Source: Aquimarina acroporae (GTDB taxonomy: Bacteria > Bacteroidota > Bacteroidia > Flavobacteriales > Flavobacteriaceae). From it: a stretch of DNA of 64,000 nucleotides. The notes under the pieces are model-generated. The model worked only from the letters and a program-made list of their open reading frames with translations, was not told the DNA's origin and made no database searches. The stretch spans positions 32,196-96,195 of the forward strand of contig NZ_JALPRE010000020.1 of NCBI RefSeq assembly GCF_023195925.1. The letters are read 5' to 3'. Below, piece by piece: positions 34,405-43,073 of the stretch. Numbering within the stretch: position 1 is the first letter of the stretch; each line of letters starts with the position of its first letter. The position numbers and the translations under genes are program-made.

Positions 34405-35880
34405 ATGAATACTCAATATAAATGGTTAATACTTCTATTGATTTTTGGATTTATCGCCTGTGAATCAGATGACGATACTCCGGTAGAAGAAGAGGTGGTA
34501 ATTACCTCTGGAGATGCAGATTTCTCAAAGTTTGTAGCATTAGGAAACTCCCTAACGGCTGGATTTACCGATAATGCGCTATTTATAGCGGGCCAAGAAA
34601 ATTCGATGCCTAATATTCTAGCGCAACAATTCGCTTTGGCAGGTGGTGGAGAGTTTACGCAACCTTTAATGAGTGATAATATAGGAGGAGCGTTACTTGG
34701 AGGAACACCTATACTTGGTCCAAGATTATTTTTTAACGGTTCTGGTCCTGCACCTTTAGCGGCTACACCAACAACTGAAATTACTGCTGGTTTATCAGGT
34801 TCGTTCAATAATATGGGAGTTCCTGGAGCGAAAAGTTTTCATTTGGTAGCTCCTGGTTATGGTGATGTAGCCGGTTTAATGGCTATGCCAGCCACTGCTA
34901 ATCCATATTTTGTGAGAATGGCATCTAGCCCTACAACTACTGTTTTGGCAGATGCAATGGCACAAAGCCCAACATTTTTCTCATTATGGATTGGAAATAA
35001 TGACGTTTTAGGATATGCTCTTAGTGGTGGCGATGGTACCAATCCTATTACAGATACTACTTTATTTACTCAGGTGTACAATACATTGGTAACAACTTTA
35101 ACCTCTGGAGGAGCCAAAGGAGTGGTTTTTAATATTCCTGATGTAACAGCTATTGCACACTTTACTACGGTGCCACATAATCCGGTTCCATTAGATGCAG
35201 CTACTGCAGGTGCAGTTAATAGTGCATATGCTGCTTATAATGCAGGAATCGTACAGGCATTTGCTTTTTTAGTTGCTAATGGAGCTATTTCTCAAGCCGA
35301 TGCAGATGCCGAGATTGCACGTAGAACAATTACTTTTGCTGAGGCAGAAGATAATGCTGTGGTTATATTAGATGAGAGTTTGACAGATTTGACGATGATC
35401 AATTCTGCTTTAGTAAACATGAGGCAAGCGACGGCAGAAGATCTTTTGGTGTTGCCTGCAAGCAGTTTTATAGGAACAGAAGCTGTGCCAGGAAATCCTC
35501 TCACGGTAAATGGAGTAGCTGTACCTTTAGCAGATAAATGGGTGTTGACTCCCGAAGAACAACAAGAAATTGCAACTGCTACAGAAACATTTAATGGAGT
35601 AATTACCGCAGCGGTGCAGCAAGCAGGTTTGGCATTTGTAGATGCTAATGCGCTATTAGATCAAGTGTCAAATGGAGGAATTCAATATGACGAATTTTTA
35701 ATACAAGGTAACTTAGTGTTCGGAGGATTATTTTCATTAGACGGTGTTCATCCGACAGCAAGGGGATATTCTTTCTTAGCAAACTCTGCAGCACAAGCTA
35801 TTAATACAACATACGGGTCAAATCTTCCACTGGTTAAAGCGGCAGATTATCCAACATTTTATTCTGCTGAACTTCAGTAG
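34405..35880 (+). CDS. SGNH/GDSL-type hydrolase lipoprotein
   Basis: Start at 34405 gives a compact lipoprotein signal (MNTQYKWLILLLIFGFIAC, Cys19). An ATG at 34375 overlapping the upstream stop is the alternative and adds 10 residues. The 491-aa product has SGNH blocks: block I FVALGNSLTAGF (Ser49), a Gly-rich block II, block III WIGNNDVLGY and block V DGVHPTARGYSF (Asp and His). This predicts an outer-membrane-anchored esterase or lipase. Its coupling to the TonB receptor suggests it cleaves ester bonds in a ligand before or during uptake. Confidence 0.88.
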   Translation: MNTQYKWLILLLIFGFIACESDDDTPVEEEVVITSGDADFSKFVALGNSLTAGFTDNALFIAGQENSMPNILAQQFALAGGGEFTQPLMSDNIGGALLGGTPILGPRLFFNGSGPAPLAATPTTEITAGLSGSFNNMGVPGAKSFHLVAPGYGDVAGLMAMPATANPYFVRMASSPTTTVLADAMAQSPTFFSLWIGNNDVLGYALSGGDGTNPITDTTLFTQVYNTLVTTLTSGGAKGVVFNIPDVTAIAHFTTVPHNPVPLDAATAGAVNSAYAAYNAGIVQAFAFLVANGAISQADADAEIARRTITFAEAEDNAVVILDESLTDLTMINSALVNMRQATAEDLLVLPASSFIGTEAVPGNPLTVNGVAVPLADKWVLTPEEQQEIATATETFNGVITAAVQQAGLAFVDANALLDQVSNGGIQYDEFLIQGNLVFGGLFSLDGVHPTARGYSFLANSAAQAINTTYGSNLPLVKAADYPTFYSAELQ

Positions 35881-35897
35881 ATTATTTAGAGTAATAA

Positions 35898-35938
35898 AAA
35901 AAGTGTCGTCTGGATGTATTTCAGACGGCATTTTTTTA
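35898..35938. terminator. Terminator between SGNH gene and sterol-desaturase-like gene
   Basis: TGTCGTCTG / CAGACGGCA, 9 bp with one wobble pair, flanked by A-run and T7, serving both convergent genes. Confidence 0.85.
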
Positions 35939-37210
35939 TGCTGTTTTTTGCCTAGAGGTTTGAGTAGATTTTCTTTCTATTAACTGAAAATAGAAAGAAA
36001 GTCCTAAAGAAATAATCATATAAGCTATTATAAGATATGAACCACCATTGAAAATACTGTCAATTCCGAACCACCCATCATATTTTAAGATGAGAAATAT
36101 TCCTAATCCTAGTTTTATGAGCTCAGCATACAATGTGATATGATGTCTATCCATTAATGAAGTGTATGCGAAGATGGTGATAGCTATAAAAATTGAGTAA
36201 TTAATAATTTGAATAAATTCAAGATCACCAAAACTCACTAGCATATAATAAAGCAAAGATAATGTTACTATTAATTGGGTCCAGGACCACAACTTCAGGA
36301 AAAGTGAGCTTTCGGTTCTATATTTTTCTCGGTTGTAAGGGTCAGTAATAATTTTAATGGGGTATTTTTCTTTAACATCATCAGGCCTCCATCCGGTTGG
36401 CATATACCATATACGTATTTTGTCCCACCAATTTTTGGTTCTCCAGGCATCTTTCAAGATACCCCAAGCATGCATAAAATTTATAAAAAAAGGATTCCAG
36501 GTGTTTACAGGTTTTTTTACTCCGTACACAGGCGGTTTTTGTGGTAATTCCTCCTGAAAAGTTCCAAACCATTTATCCCAAAAAATAAATATTTGGGAGT
36601 AGTTTTTGTCTAAATACTCATCATTAATAGCGTGATGCACTCTATGGTGAGAAGGAGTGACAATAATATGTTCAAGGACTCCCATTTTATTAATCAGTCG
36701 GGTATGATACCAGAATTGAGCAAACAAATGAATTGGAGCTACCAAAGCCACAACACCAGCCGGAATTCCTAAAAGTGCCATGGGTATATATAGGAAAAAG
36801 TATATTGAAACAATGGCAGAAATGCTTTGTCGTAAAGCGCAGGCTAAATTAAATTCTTCACTGCTATGGTGTATGATATGTCGATTCCAGAATAAGTTAA
36901 TTGTGTGGTTAAATCTATGAGACCAATATCCGGCAAAATCCAAACCGATAAATGTCAAAATATACAACCAAACAGTAGATTTTATTTCTATTAAGGCAAT
37001 ATGATTTACCATCCATTCGTAGCTAATGATAATAATAGCCAAACCAGTTAAGCTTCTTAAGGTATCTGTGATTCCAGAACTTAAACTCGATATCGTATCC
37101 ATAGCCTCATTAACGGGTACTTTTTTCCATCTACTTATAAGATATTCAATGAGTATCAGAACTACGAATCCAGGTATTGCGTAGCTTAAAGCTGTAGCAT
37201 ATGTTTCCAT
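35936..37210 (-). CDS. Sterol desaturase / fatty acid hydroxylase family membrane protein
   Basis: The 424-aa polytopic membrane protein has the di-iron histidine boxes of the family: HRFNH, HIIHHSSEEFN and SHHRVHH, with further His in the loop. Hydrophobic helices at the N-terminus (about 8-27, 50-70, 80-100) and a second set after residue 310 bracket the catalytic part. Members hydroxylate or desaturate lipids (sterols, carotenoids, fatty acids, alkylglycerols) using O2. The substrate here is unknown. It is divergent from a TetR gene with twin operators between, so TetR probably controls it. Confidence 0.87.
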   Translation of the reverse strand: METYATALSYAIPGFVVLILIEYLISRWKKVPVNEAMDTISSLSSGITDTLRSLTGLAIIIISYEWMVNHIALIEIKSTVWLYILTFIGLDFAGYWSHRFNHTINLFWNRHIIHHSSEEFNLACALRQSISAIVSIYFFLYIPMALLGIPAGVVALVAPIHLFAQFWYHTRLINKMGVLEHIIVTPSHHRVHHAINDEYLDKNYSQIFIFWDKWFGTFQEELPQKPPVYGVKKPVNTWNPFFINFMHAWGILKDAWRTKNWWDKIRIWYMPTGWRPDDVKEKYPIKIITDPYNREKYRTESSLFLKLWSWTQLIVTLSLLYYMLVSFGDLEFIQIINYSIFIAITIFAYTSLMDRHHITLYAELIKLGLGIFLILKYDGWFGIDSIFNGGSYLIIAYMIISLGLSFYFQLIERKSTQTSRQKTA

Positions 37211-37325
37211 CTAATAAAAAATAAAATTTCAGAATTACAAAATAGTCAAAAATTTAAACTTTTTATTGAGGATTTTGTCAATGTAACCTAATAAATATTG
37301 ATGATATTTGATTTTCGTAAATTAA

Positions 37326-37376
37326 TTTAGTATGTTTATACTAAATAATAACAATAATTAGTATGAATATACTAAT
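37326..37376. promoter_or_regulatory. Twin TetR-type operators
   Basis: TTTAGTAT-GTTT-ATACTAAA (37326-37345) and ATTAGTAT-GAAT-ATACTAAT (37357-37376) are two perfect 8-bp inverted repeats sharing TTAGTAT-N4-ATACTAA. Their centres are 31 bp apart, about three helical turns. They fill the space between the desaturase-like gene and the TetR gene; the second ends 12 bp before the TetR start. Confidence 0.8.
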
Positions 37377-37388
37377 CACCCTTTTGAT

Positions 37389-38021
37389 TTGGATAGAAAA
37401 CAGGAAATTATAGAACAATCGGTAACTCTCTTTAATAAGAAAGGTTTCTTTAATGTTAGTATTAAAGATATATCCCAAACGATGGGGATTAGCCCTGGAA
37501 ATTTTACCTATTATTTTAAAAAAAAGGAAAATTTGCTTGCTGCAATTCAAGAAGAGGTATTAGATAATGCTATAGAAATAATGCCTGAAAATCAGTATAT
37601 CACTCTTTTTCATTTTGAAGAAATGTTTAAGAAATTTTATTTGATTCAAAGTAAGTATAGGTTCTTTTTTCTTGATATTCTGTACTTAATTGAAGAATAT
37701 CCTGTGATTCTTGAGGGGTATAAAAAAGCTACTTTAAAACGGTTTGAAGATGCCCGAAGTTTGGTGTCTTATTTTATAGCTTCCGATAGATTGGTTCCAG
37801 AAGGGAATAGAGTTGATTATAAGGTTATGATAAAAGCTTTATGGATGACCAGTACCTTTTGGAGTGCTGGAGTAACAATAATCGATCAAAAGAATACTAG
37901 TAATAGAACAGAAGACTCACCCTTAACATCACTTTGGGGTATTTTACTGCCCTATCTAACAGATAAAGGGTATCAAGAGTATGTAGAAATAACCAAGTCT
38001 TCCCTAAGCAAAACAAATTAA
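37389..38021 (+). CDS. TetR/AcrR family transcriptional regulator
   Basis: The 210-aa regulator has a classic TetR HTH at residues about 5-50 (KQEIIEQSVTLFNKKGFFNV, IKDISQTMGISPGNFTYYF) and an all-helical ligand domain. The start is a TTG at 37389; the in-frame ATG at 37332 is cut off by a stop, and the ATG at 37363 is out of frame. Twin palindromes immediately upstream are the likely autoregulatory operators and also face the sterol-desaturase-like gene. The ligand may be a lipid, which is inference. It is followed by the aldolase-like gene 20 bp later. Confidence 0.87.
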   Translation: MDRKQEIIEQSVTLFNKKGFFNVSIKDISQTMGISPGNFTYYFKKKENLLAAIQEEVLDNAIEIMPENQYITLFHFEEMFKKFYLIQSKYRFFFLDILYLIEEYPVILEGYKKATLKRFEDARSLVSYFIASDRLVPEGNRVDYKVMIKALWMTSTFWSAGVTIIDQKNTSNRTEDSPLTSLWGILLPYLTDKGYQEYVEITKSSLSKTN

Positions 38022-38041
38022 TATTTAGAATAGAATAAGTT

Positions 38042-38824
38042 ATGGCAGTACAAAATCCACCATTAGAAATGTTACCTTCAAATATTCCATTACCTCCCAA
38101 GTTTGAGAATGTTGAAGATGAAAGAAGTTATTTAAAAAAGAAGCTGTCGGTTGCATTTAGGATATTTGGGAAATTTGGTTTTTCCGAGGGTGTCGCAGGG
38201 CATATAACTGTTAGAGACCCAAAGCATCAGGATCATTTTTGGGTAAATCCTTTTGGGCTTTCATTTAATCAAATAAAACCTTCTGATTTATTATTGGTAA
38301 ACCATGCGGGAGATGTTGTAGAAGGAAAGCTCCCGGTAAATAGAGCAGCTTTTGCTATACATTCTCAGATACATGCTGCCCGACCCGATGTAGTAGCTGC
38401 AGCACATGCCCATTCGGTATATGGTAAATCATTTTCAGTGTTGGGCCAGGAATTGGCTCCTATTACCCAAGATGCATGTGCCTTTTATAAAGATCATGCT
38501 TTGTTCGATGATTATTCTGGTATTGTAAACGAATTAGAAGAAGGTAAACGCATCGCCAAAGCGTTGGGTGATGGTAAGGCTGCAATTTTGCAAAATCATG
38601 GATTACTCACTGTTGGTCATTCTATAGATGAAGCGGCCTGGTGGTATATTACTATGGAAAGAAGTTGTCAAGCACAATTGTTAGCAATGCAAACTGGACA
38701 AAAACTTATTGAAATTGATCATGAAACTGCTATGAAAACTAGAGCAGAGCTTGGATTCCCATTGGCGGGATATTTTCAATTTCAACCTATGTGGCAAGAT
38801 ATGATGGCTACACTAGACTTTTAG
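38042..38824 (+). CDS. Class II aldolase/adducin family protein
   Basis: The 260-aa protein matches the adducin-like group of class II aldolases: GFSEGVAGHITVRDP, FWVNPFGLSFNQIKPSDLLLVN, the zinc His pair AAAHAHSVYGKSFS, and a third His in ILQNHGLLTVG. Enzymes of the fold cleave sugar phosphates such as fuculose-1-phosphate; this subgroup has no firmly assigned substrate. It lies between the TetR gene (20 bp) and an SBF transporter (41 bp), probably one unit under TetR control. Confidence 0.87.
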   Translation: MAVQNPPLEMLPSNIPLPPKFENVEDERSYLKKKLSVAFRIFGKFGFSEGVAGHITVRDPKHQDHFWVNPFGLSFNQIKPSDLLLVNHAGDVVEGKLPVNRAAFAIHSQIHAARPDVVAAAHAHSVYGKSFSVLGQELAPITQDACAFYKDHALFDDYSGIVNELEEGKRIAKALGDGKAAILQNHGLLTVGHSIDEAAWWYITMERSCQAQLLAMQTGQKLIEIDHETAMKTRAELGFPLAGYFQFQPMWQDMMATLDF

Positions 38825-38865
38825 AAAAAATTTGAGTATCATTATATTGTCTAACAATATCTTAT

Positions 38866-39723
38866 ATGAACAGTACCGGAACTTTAATTGTGGCCATTTC
38901 ATTAATGATTATAATGTTTGGTATGGGACTTTCCTTAACACGGGCCGATTTTCAGCGAGTAGCCAAGAATCCTAAAGCAGTATTACTTGGGCTTATAAAC
39001 CAATTGATATTTTTGCCTATTATTGGTTATGTATTAGTTACCACACTAAATTTAGCTCCCGAAATAGCGATTGGAATTATGATTTTGGCGGCGTGCCCGG
39101 GAGGAGCAACATCAAATGTCGTTGCTCTTTTGGCCAAGGGAGATACTGCATTGTCGGTTACCTTAACGGCTATTTCTAGTATTATTACGATAATAACCAT
39201 TCCATTCATAGTAAGTTTTGCATTGCTGAAATTTTCTGGTGAAGGAGAAGAAATTTCCTTAAATATCATACAGATGATCGGCCAATTACTCATGATTGTG
39301 ATAGTGCCGGTTTTTCTGGGTATGTTAATAAGAGCCAGAGCCACAAACTTTGCTCTTAAGATGGGGAAGCCAGTTCGTATAGCATCTGTAATATTATTAG
39401 TGTTAATCATTACTGGGCTTTTTATTAAAGAAAAACATAACATCATACCGTATTTTCAACAAGCGGGATTACCCACGATTTTACTGACAGGGATTAGTAT
39501 GATGTTGGGTTATCTTACTGCTTCAGGTTTAAAATTAAGAAAACCTCAAGCGATTAGTATTGCGGTAGAATCAGGTATTCAAAATTCAGGATTAGCGATC
39601 ACAATTGCTGTAGTAACCTTAAAAAATACTGCTTTTGGTATTGCCGGGGCTATATATACATTGGTAATGTATTTGGGGGCATTTGTAATTATTCTATATG
39701 GTAGATATGCTAAATCCAGATAG
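38866..39723 (+). CDS. Bile acid:sodium symporter family transporter
   Basis: A 285-aa membrane protein with about nine or ten helices and the SBF-family crossover segment CPGGATSNVVALLAKGDTALS, plus a second conserved stretch ESGIQNSGLAITIAV. Members move organic anions with sodium, and several bacterial ones carry pantoate or other small acids rather than bile salts. Downstream of the class II aldolase gene, it may import or export the same pathway's compound. The function is not resolved from sequence. Confidence 0.88.
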   Translation: MNSTGTLIVAISLMIIMFGMGLSLTRADFQRVAKNPKAVLLGLINQLIFLPIIGYVLVTTLNLAPEIAIGIMILAACPGGATSNVVALLAKGDTALSVTLTAISSIITIITIPFIVSFALLKFSGEGEEISLNIIQMIGQLLMIVIVPVFLGMLIRARATNFALKMGKPVRIASVILLVLIITGLFIKEKHNIIPYFQQAGLPTILLTGISMMLGYLTASGLKLRKPQAISIAVESGIQNSGLAITIAVVTLKNTAFGIAGAIYTLVMYLGAFVIILYGRYAKSR

Positions 39724-39815
39724 GTTTTCAACTCGTTATTTTCCCCTGAAAAACAGCATATTTAGTGGCGCGAAAAAAACAAAATAAAAGACATTATTTT
39801 TTCATTTTAAAAGAC

Positions 39816-39823
39816 TATATTTG
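39816..39823 (+). promoter_or_regulatory. -7 box of the atpD-atpC promoter
   Basis: TATATTTG fits TAnnTTTG. The predicted start near 39829 leaves an 80-nt leader that contains a 9-bp inverted repeat, AAAAAAGGT (39831-39839) / ACCTTTTTT (39865-39873), with a 25-nt loop. Confidence 0.6.
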
Positions 39824-39908
39824 CAGCCTGAAAAAAGGTCGTAATTTGTGATAATACGCAAAGTACCTTTTTTACATAGTTAAATACTAAACATTAAATA
39901 GTTAGATA

Positions 39909-41417
39909 ATGTCTAAAGTTACGGGTAAAGTATCTCAAATTGTAGGTCCGGTGATCGATGTAGAATTCGCAGCAGGGACTGAATTACCAAAAATTTACGA
40001 TTCATTAGAAATTAATAAAACAGACGGTAGTAAACTAGTGTTAGAGGTTCAGTCTCACATTGGTGAAGATACTGTGCGTACCATTGCGATGGACTCGAGT
40101 GATGGATTAAGCCGAGGGATGGAAGTAGTTGGAACAGGAGCTCCAATACAAATGCCAATCGGTGGAGATGTGTACGGACGTCTATTTAATGTAATTGGTG
40201 ATGCTATTGATGGTCTTGGAGATCTTCCTAAAGCAGGAAAAGATGGTCTTCCAATTCACCGTCAGGCTCCAAAGTTTGAAGATTTATCAACTTCTACTGA
40301 AGTTTTATTTACAGGTATTAAAGTAATCGACCTTATCGAACCTTATGCAAAAGGAGGTAAGATTGGATTATTTGGTGGTGCTGGAGTAGGTAAAACCGTA
40401 TTGATTCAGGAGTTGATTAACAATATTGCAAAAGGTCACGGTGGTCTTTCTGTATTCGCAGGAGTAGGAGAAAGAACACGTGAAGGAAATGACCTTCTTC
40501 GTGAGATGTTAGAATCCGGAATTATCAAGTATGGTGATGACTTTATGCATTCTATGGAAGAAGGAGGATGGGATCTTTCTAAAGTAGATAAAGAAGTAAT
40601 GAAAGAATCGAAAGCTACTTTCGTATTCGGACAGATGAATGAGCCTCCTGGAGCACGTGCACGTGTAGCACTTTCTGGTCTTACTATTGCAGAGTATTTC
40701 CGTGATGGAGCTGGAGATGGACAAGGGAAAGATGTATTATTCTTCGTAGATAACATCTTCCGATTTACTCAGGCCGGTTCTGAGGTATCTGCACTTCTTG
40801 GTCGTATGCCTTCTGCGGTAGGTTACCAACCAACATTAGCAACAGAGATGGGTACGATGCAGGAGCGTATTACTTCTACTAAGAAAGGATCTATTACATC
40901 TGTACAGGCGGTATATGTACCTGCAGATGATTTAACTGACCCTGCACCGGCAACAACCTTTGCTCACTTAGATGCAACAACAGTATTATCTCGTAAGATT
41001 GCTGAGCTTGGTATTTACCCGGCAGTGGATCCGTTAGATTCTACTTCAAGAATTCTTACTGCAGATATTCTAGGTGATGACCACTATAACACTGCACAAA
41101 GAGTAAAAGAGTTACTACAACGTTACAAAGAATTACAAGATATTATTGCGATTCTTGGTATGGAAGAATTATCTGAAGAAGATAAGCTTGCTGTTGCCAG
41201 AGCACGTCGTGTACAACGTTTCTTATCTCAGCCATTCCACGTAGCAGAGCAATTTACTGGTATTCCTGGAGTATTGGTAGATATTAAAGATACAATCAAA
41301 GGATTTAATATGATTATGGATGGTGAATTAGATCACCTTCCGGAAGCGGCATTTAACCTTAAAGGTACTATCGAAGAAGCGATTGAGGCTGGAGAGAAAA
41401 TGTTAGCTGAAGCATAA
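39909..41417 (+). CDS. atpD: F0F1 ATP synthase subunit beta
   Basis: The 502-aa catalytic subunit of F1 has Walker A GGAGVGKT at about residues 156-163, the catalytic Glu in GVGERTREGNDL, Walker B VLFFVDNIFRFTQAGSEV and the DELSEED-equivalent ELSEEDKL near the end. It carries the ATP-forming sites of the alpha3beta3 ring at the inner membrane. It is paired only with atpC; the other ATP-synthase genes lie elsewhere, as is common in Bacteroidota. Confidence 0.98.
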   Translation: MSKVTGKVSQIVGPVIDVEFAAGTELPKIYDSLEINKTDGSKLVLEVQSHIGEDTVRTIAMDSSDGLSRGMEVVGTGAPIQMPIGGDVYGRLFNVIGDAIDGLGDLPKAGKDGLPIHRQAPKFEDLSTSTEVLFTGIKVIDLIEPYAKGGKIGLFGGAGVGKTVLIQELINNIAKGHGGLSVFAGVGERTREGNDLLREMLESGIIKYGDDFMHSMEEGGWDLSKVDKEVMKESKATFVFGQMNEPPGARARVALSGLTIAEYFRDGAGDGQGKDVLFFVDNIFRFTQAGSEVSALLGRMPSAVGYQPTLATEMGTMQERITSTKKGSITSVQAVYVPADDLTDPAPATTFAHLDATTVLSRKIAELGIYPAVDPLDSTSRILTADILGDDHYNTAQRVKELLQRYKELQDIIAILGMEELSEEDKLAVARARRVQRFLSQPFHVAEQFTGIPGVLVDIKDTIKGFNMIMDGELDHLPEAAFNLKGTIEEAIEAGEKMLAEA

Positions 41418-41470
41418 TCTAGTTTAGTTGTTATTTACATGATAACAATTAATAATAAACAACGATATAT

Positions 41471-41746
41471 ATGTATTTAGAAATAGTAACTCCAGAAGCA
41501 GTTTTATTTAGCGGTGAAGTAACTTCTGTTACCGTACCAGGTGTGAACGGAGAGTTTCAGATGTTAGATAATCACGCACCAATAATCTCTTTATTAGGAA
41601 AAGGAAATGTGAAAGTATACGGGGAGATGGCATTGGAAGAAGAAGTTGAGGAAAAATTCACCAAAGAAAATGGTGTAACTTTACTTCCTATAAACTCTGG
41701 AACTATTGAAATGAAAGATAATAAAGTTATAGTCTTAGCAGATTAA
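41471..41746 (+). CDS. atpC: F0F1 ATP synthase subunit epsilon, short form
   Basis: This 91-aa protein consists only of the N-terminal beta-sandwich (YLEIVTPEAVLFSGEVTSVTVPG, GEFQMLDNHAPIISLL). The C-terminal two-helix domain that inhibits ATP hydrolysis in E. coli (total about 138 aa) is absent. Such short epsilon subunits are usual in Bacteroidota. It links the beta ring to the gamma/c-ring rotor. It lies 53 bp after atpD and is followed by a strong terminator. Confidence 0.94.
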   Translation: MYLEIVTPEAVLFSGEVTSVTVPGVNGEFQMLDNHAPIISLLGKGNVKVYGEMALEEEVEEKFTKENGVTLLPINSGTIEMKDNKVIVLAD

Positions 41747-41766
41747 ACTATTATTCTCTATAAATA

Positions 41767-41802
41767 AAAAAACGCCTTCAAAAACTTGAAGGCGTTTTTT
41801 TA
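41767..41802 (+). terminator. Strong terminator after atpC
   Basis: AACGCCTTCAA / TTGAAGGCGTT with AAAC loop, extended by A/T runs on both sides. Confidence 0.92.
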
Positions 41803-41946
41803 TATGCGATGATTAGATTTTAAAATTATTTAAACTTCATAACAATTATAATAGAATGCCATAATCTAGGCTTAAGAATCAATTAAACCTAAAACCAGAT
41901 AGGTATGTTAATTTTAAGAAACCTAACCACTTAAAATTCATAAAAA

Positions 41947-42948
41947 ATGAAAAAAATCCTATCTTTTTTACTCCTTATTACTGTATTTATAAGTTGTGAA
42001 ACTTCAGACAATTTGCCTCAGGAAGAAAGCAATTTTGTGCCTCAAAAAAGTCAAAGTTTTTATCTGGACTTAGCATATCATCATGCTCCGGTTCATTACC
42101 AGGATGTCGATAGAACGGGTTCGCATGGGCTCGGTGGTAAAGCAGACTATATTACCAAATACGATTTTGATGGTGATTTAAATGCTAAGAACAATTGGAA
42201 TAATATCGATAATTCTTCAAGAAAAGGGAATGCAGTAGGATATTATTCGGTAGTAGAAACCACTACTCATTATTTTATTACCTATGCATTTTTTCATCCT
42301 AGAGACTGGACAGATATTTGGTTCTTGTACCGTATAGATGAGCATGAAAACGATCTTGAAGGTGTTTTGACCATTGTAAAAAAGGATAACTCGACCTATG
42401 GTAAGGCTTTAGGTATCGTTACTGTATTTCATTCAGATTTTTACTCTTATAAGGCTCCTAATTCTGGACTTACCGATGGTAGTGAAGATATCGACGGTAC
42501 TTTGACGTTGCAAAATGATCACGGAATTAATCGATTTAAAACCTCTGCCGAAGCAAAAGGACATGGTATTAAAGCACATTCGAAACAAAAACCAGGCGGT
42601 AGTGATTATGTTGTGTATTACCCTAGTAAATCAACCAGTGAATATCCGTCTGATATTTACGATAGAAATGTAAAATATAGACTGATCAATATTTTCGAAA
42701 ATGGAGGAATGTGGGATCAACGCTTTAATACAAGTTTATTTAGCAATGCAAAATCTTTTCAAAAATCCTATGGCAATGGTTCAGCAAATGCACCTTGGAA
42801 CTGGGATGATAAAAATGATGGAGGAAATCAAGGATTATTGGCTGGAGGGATAGCTTACTACCCTGCTCATCTTGTTGATGAGTATTTTAATGGTTTAGGA
42901 AACTTTAGTAAAAATTATACATATAATCCATATTTGGGCATAGAATAA
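41947..42948 (+). CDS. Lipoprotein of unknown function
   Basis: A 333-aa lipoprotein: MKKILSFLLLITVFISC, Cys17. The mature domain is rich in His, Trp and Tyr (AYHHAPVHYQDVDRTGSHG; TTHYFITYAFFHPRDWTDIW; HENDLEGVLTIVKKD), all of it in a single domain. The pattern HPRDW...HENDLEG recalls the Vps62-type surface domain (HxNDWE/D arrangement), but I am not certain. It is possibly metal-dependent because of the repeated His and Asp. Monocistronic with its own terminator. Confidence 0.6.
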   Translation: MKKILSFLLLITVFISCETSDNLPQEESNFVPQKSQSFYLDLAYHHAPVHYQDVDRTGSHGLGGKADYITKYDFDGDLNAKNNWNNIDNSSRKGNAVGYYSVVETTTHYFITYAFFHPRDWTDIWFLYRIDEHENDLEGVLTIVKKDNSTYGKALGIVTVFHSDFYSYKAPNSGLTDGSEDIDGTLTLQNDHGINRFKTSAEAKGHGIKAHSKQKPGGSDYVVYYPSKSTSEYPSDIYDRNVKYRLINIFENGGMWDQRFNTSLFSNAKSFQKSYGNGSANAPWNWDDKNDGGNQGLLAGGIAYYPAHLVDEYFNGLGNFSKNYTYNPYLGIE

Positions 42949-42970
42949 TACACTGAATAACAAAATTGTA

Positions 42971-42999
42971 GAGGGCTATTCGTTTTTATAGCCCTTTTA
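42971..42999 (+). terminator. Terminator after the His-rich lipoprotein gene
   Basis: AGGGCTAT / ATAGCCCT, 8-nt loop, then T4. Confidence 0.75.
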
Positions 43000-43073
43000 C
43001 TATAAAATTATGTTAAACGAGTATGTTTGGATAAAACGTTTTATACTTTTCGGAAAAGATATAGCTCAACATA

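Noticed and set aside
39831..39873. Transcription attenuator in the atpD leader
   Set aside because: The arms are six A:T pairs plus three others with a 25-nt loop, and no leader peptide or alternative fold was seen; kept only as a note in the promoter entry.
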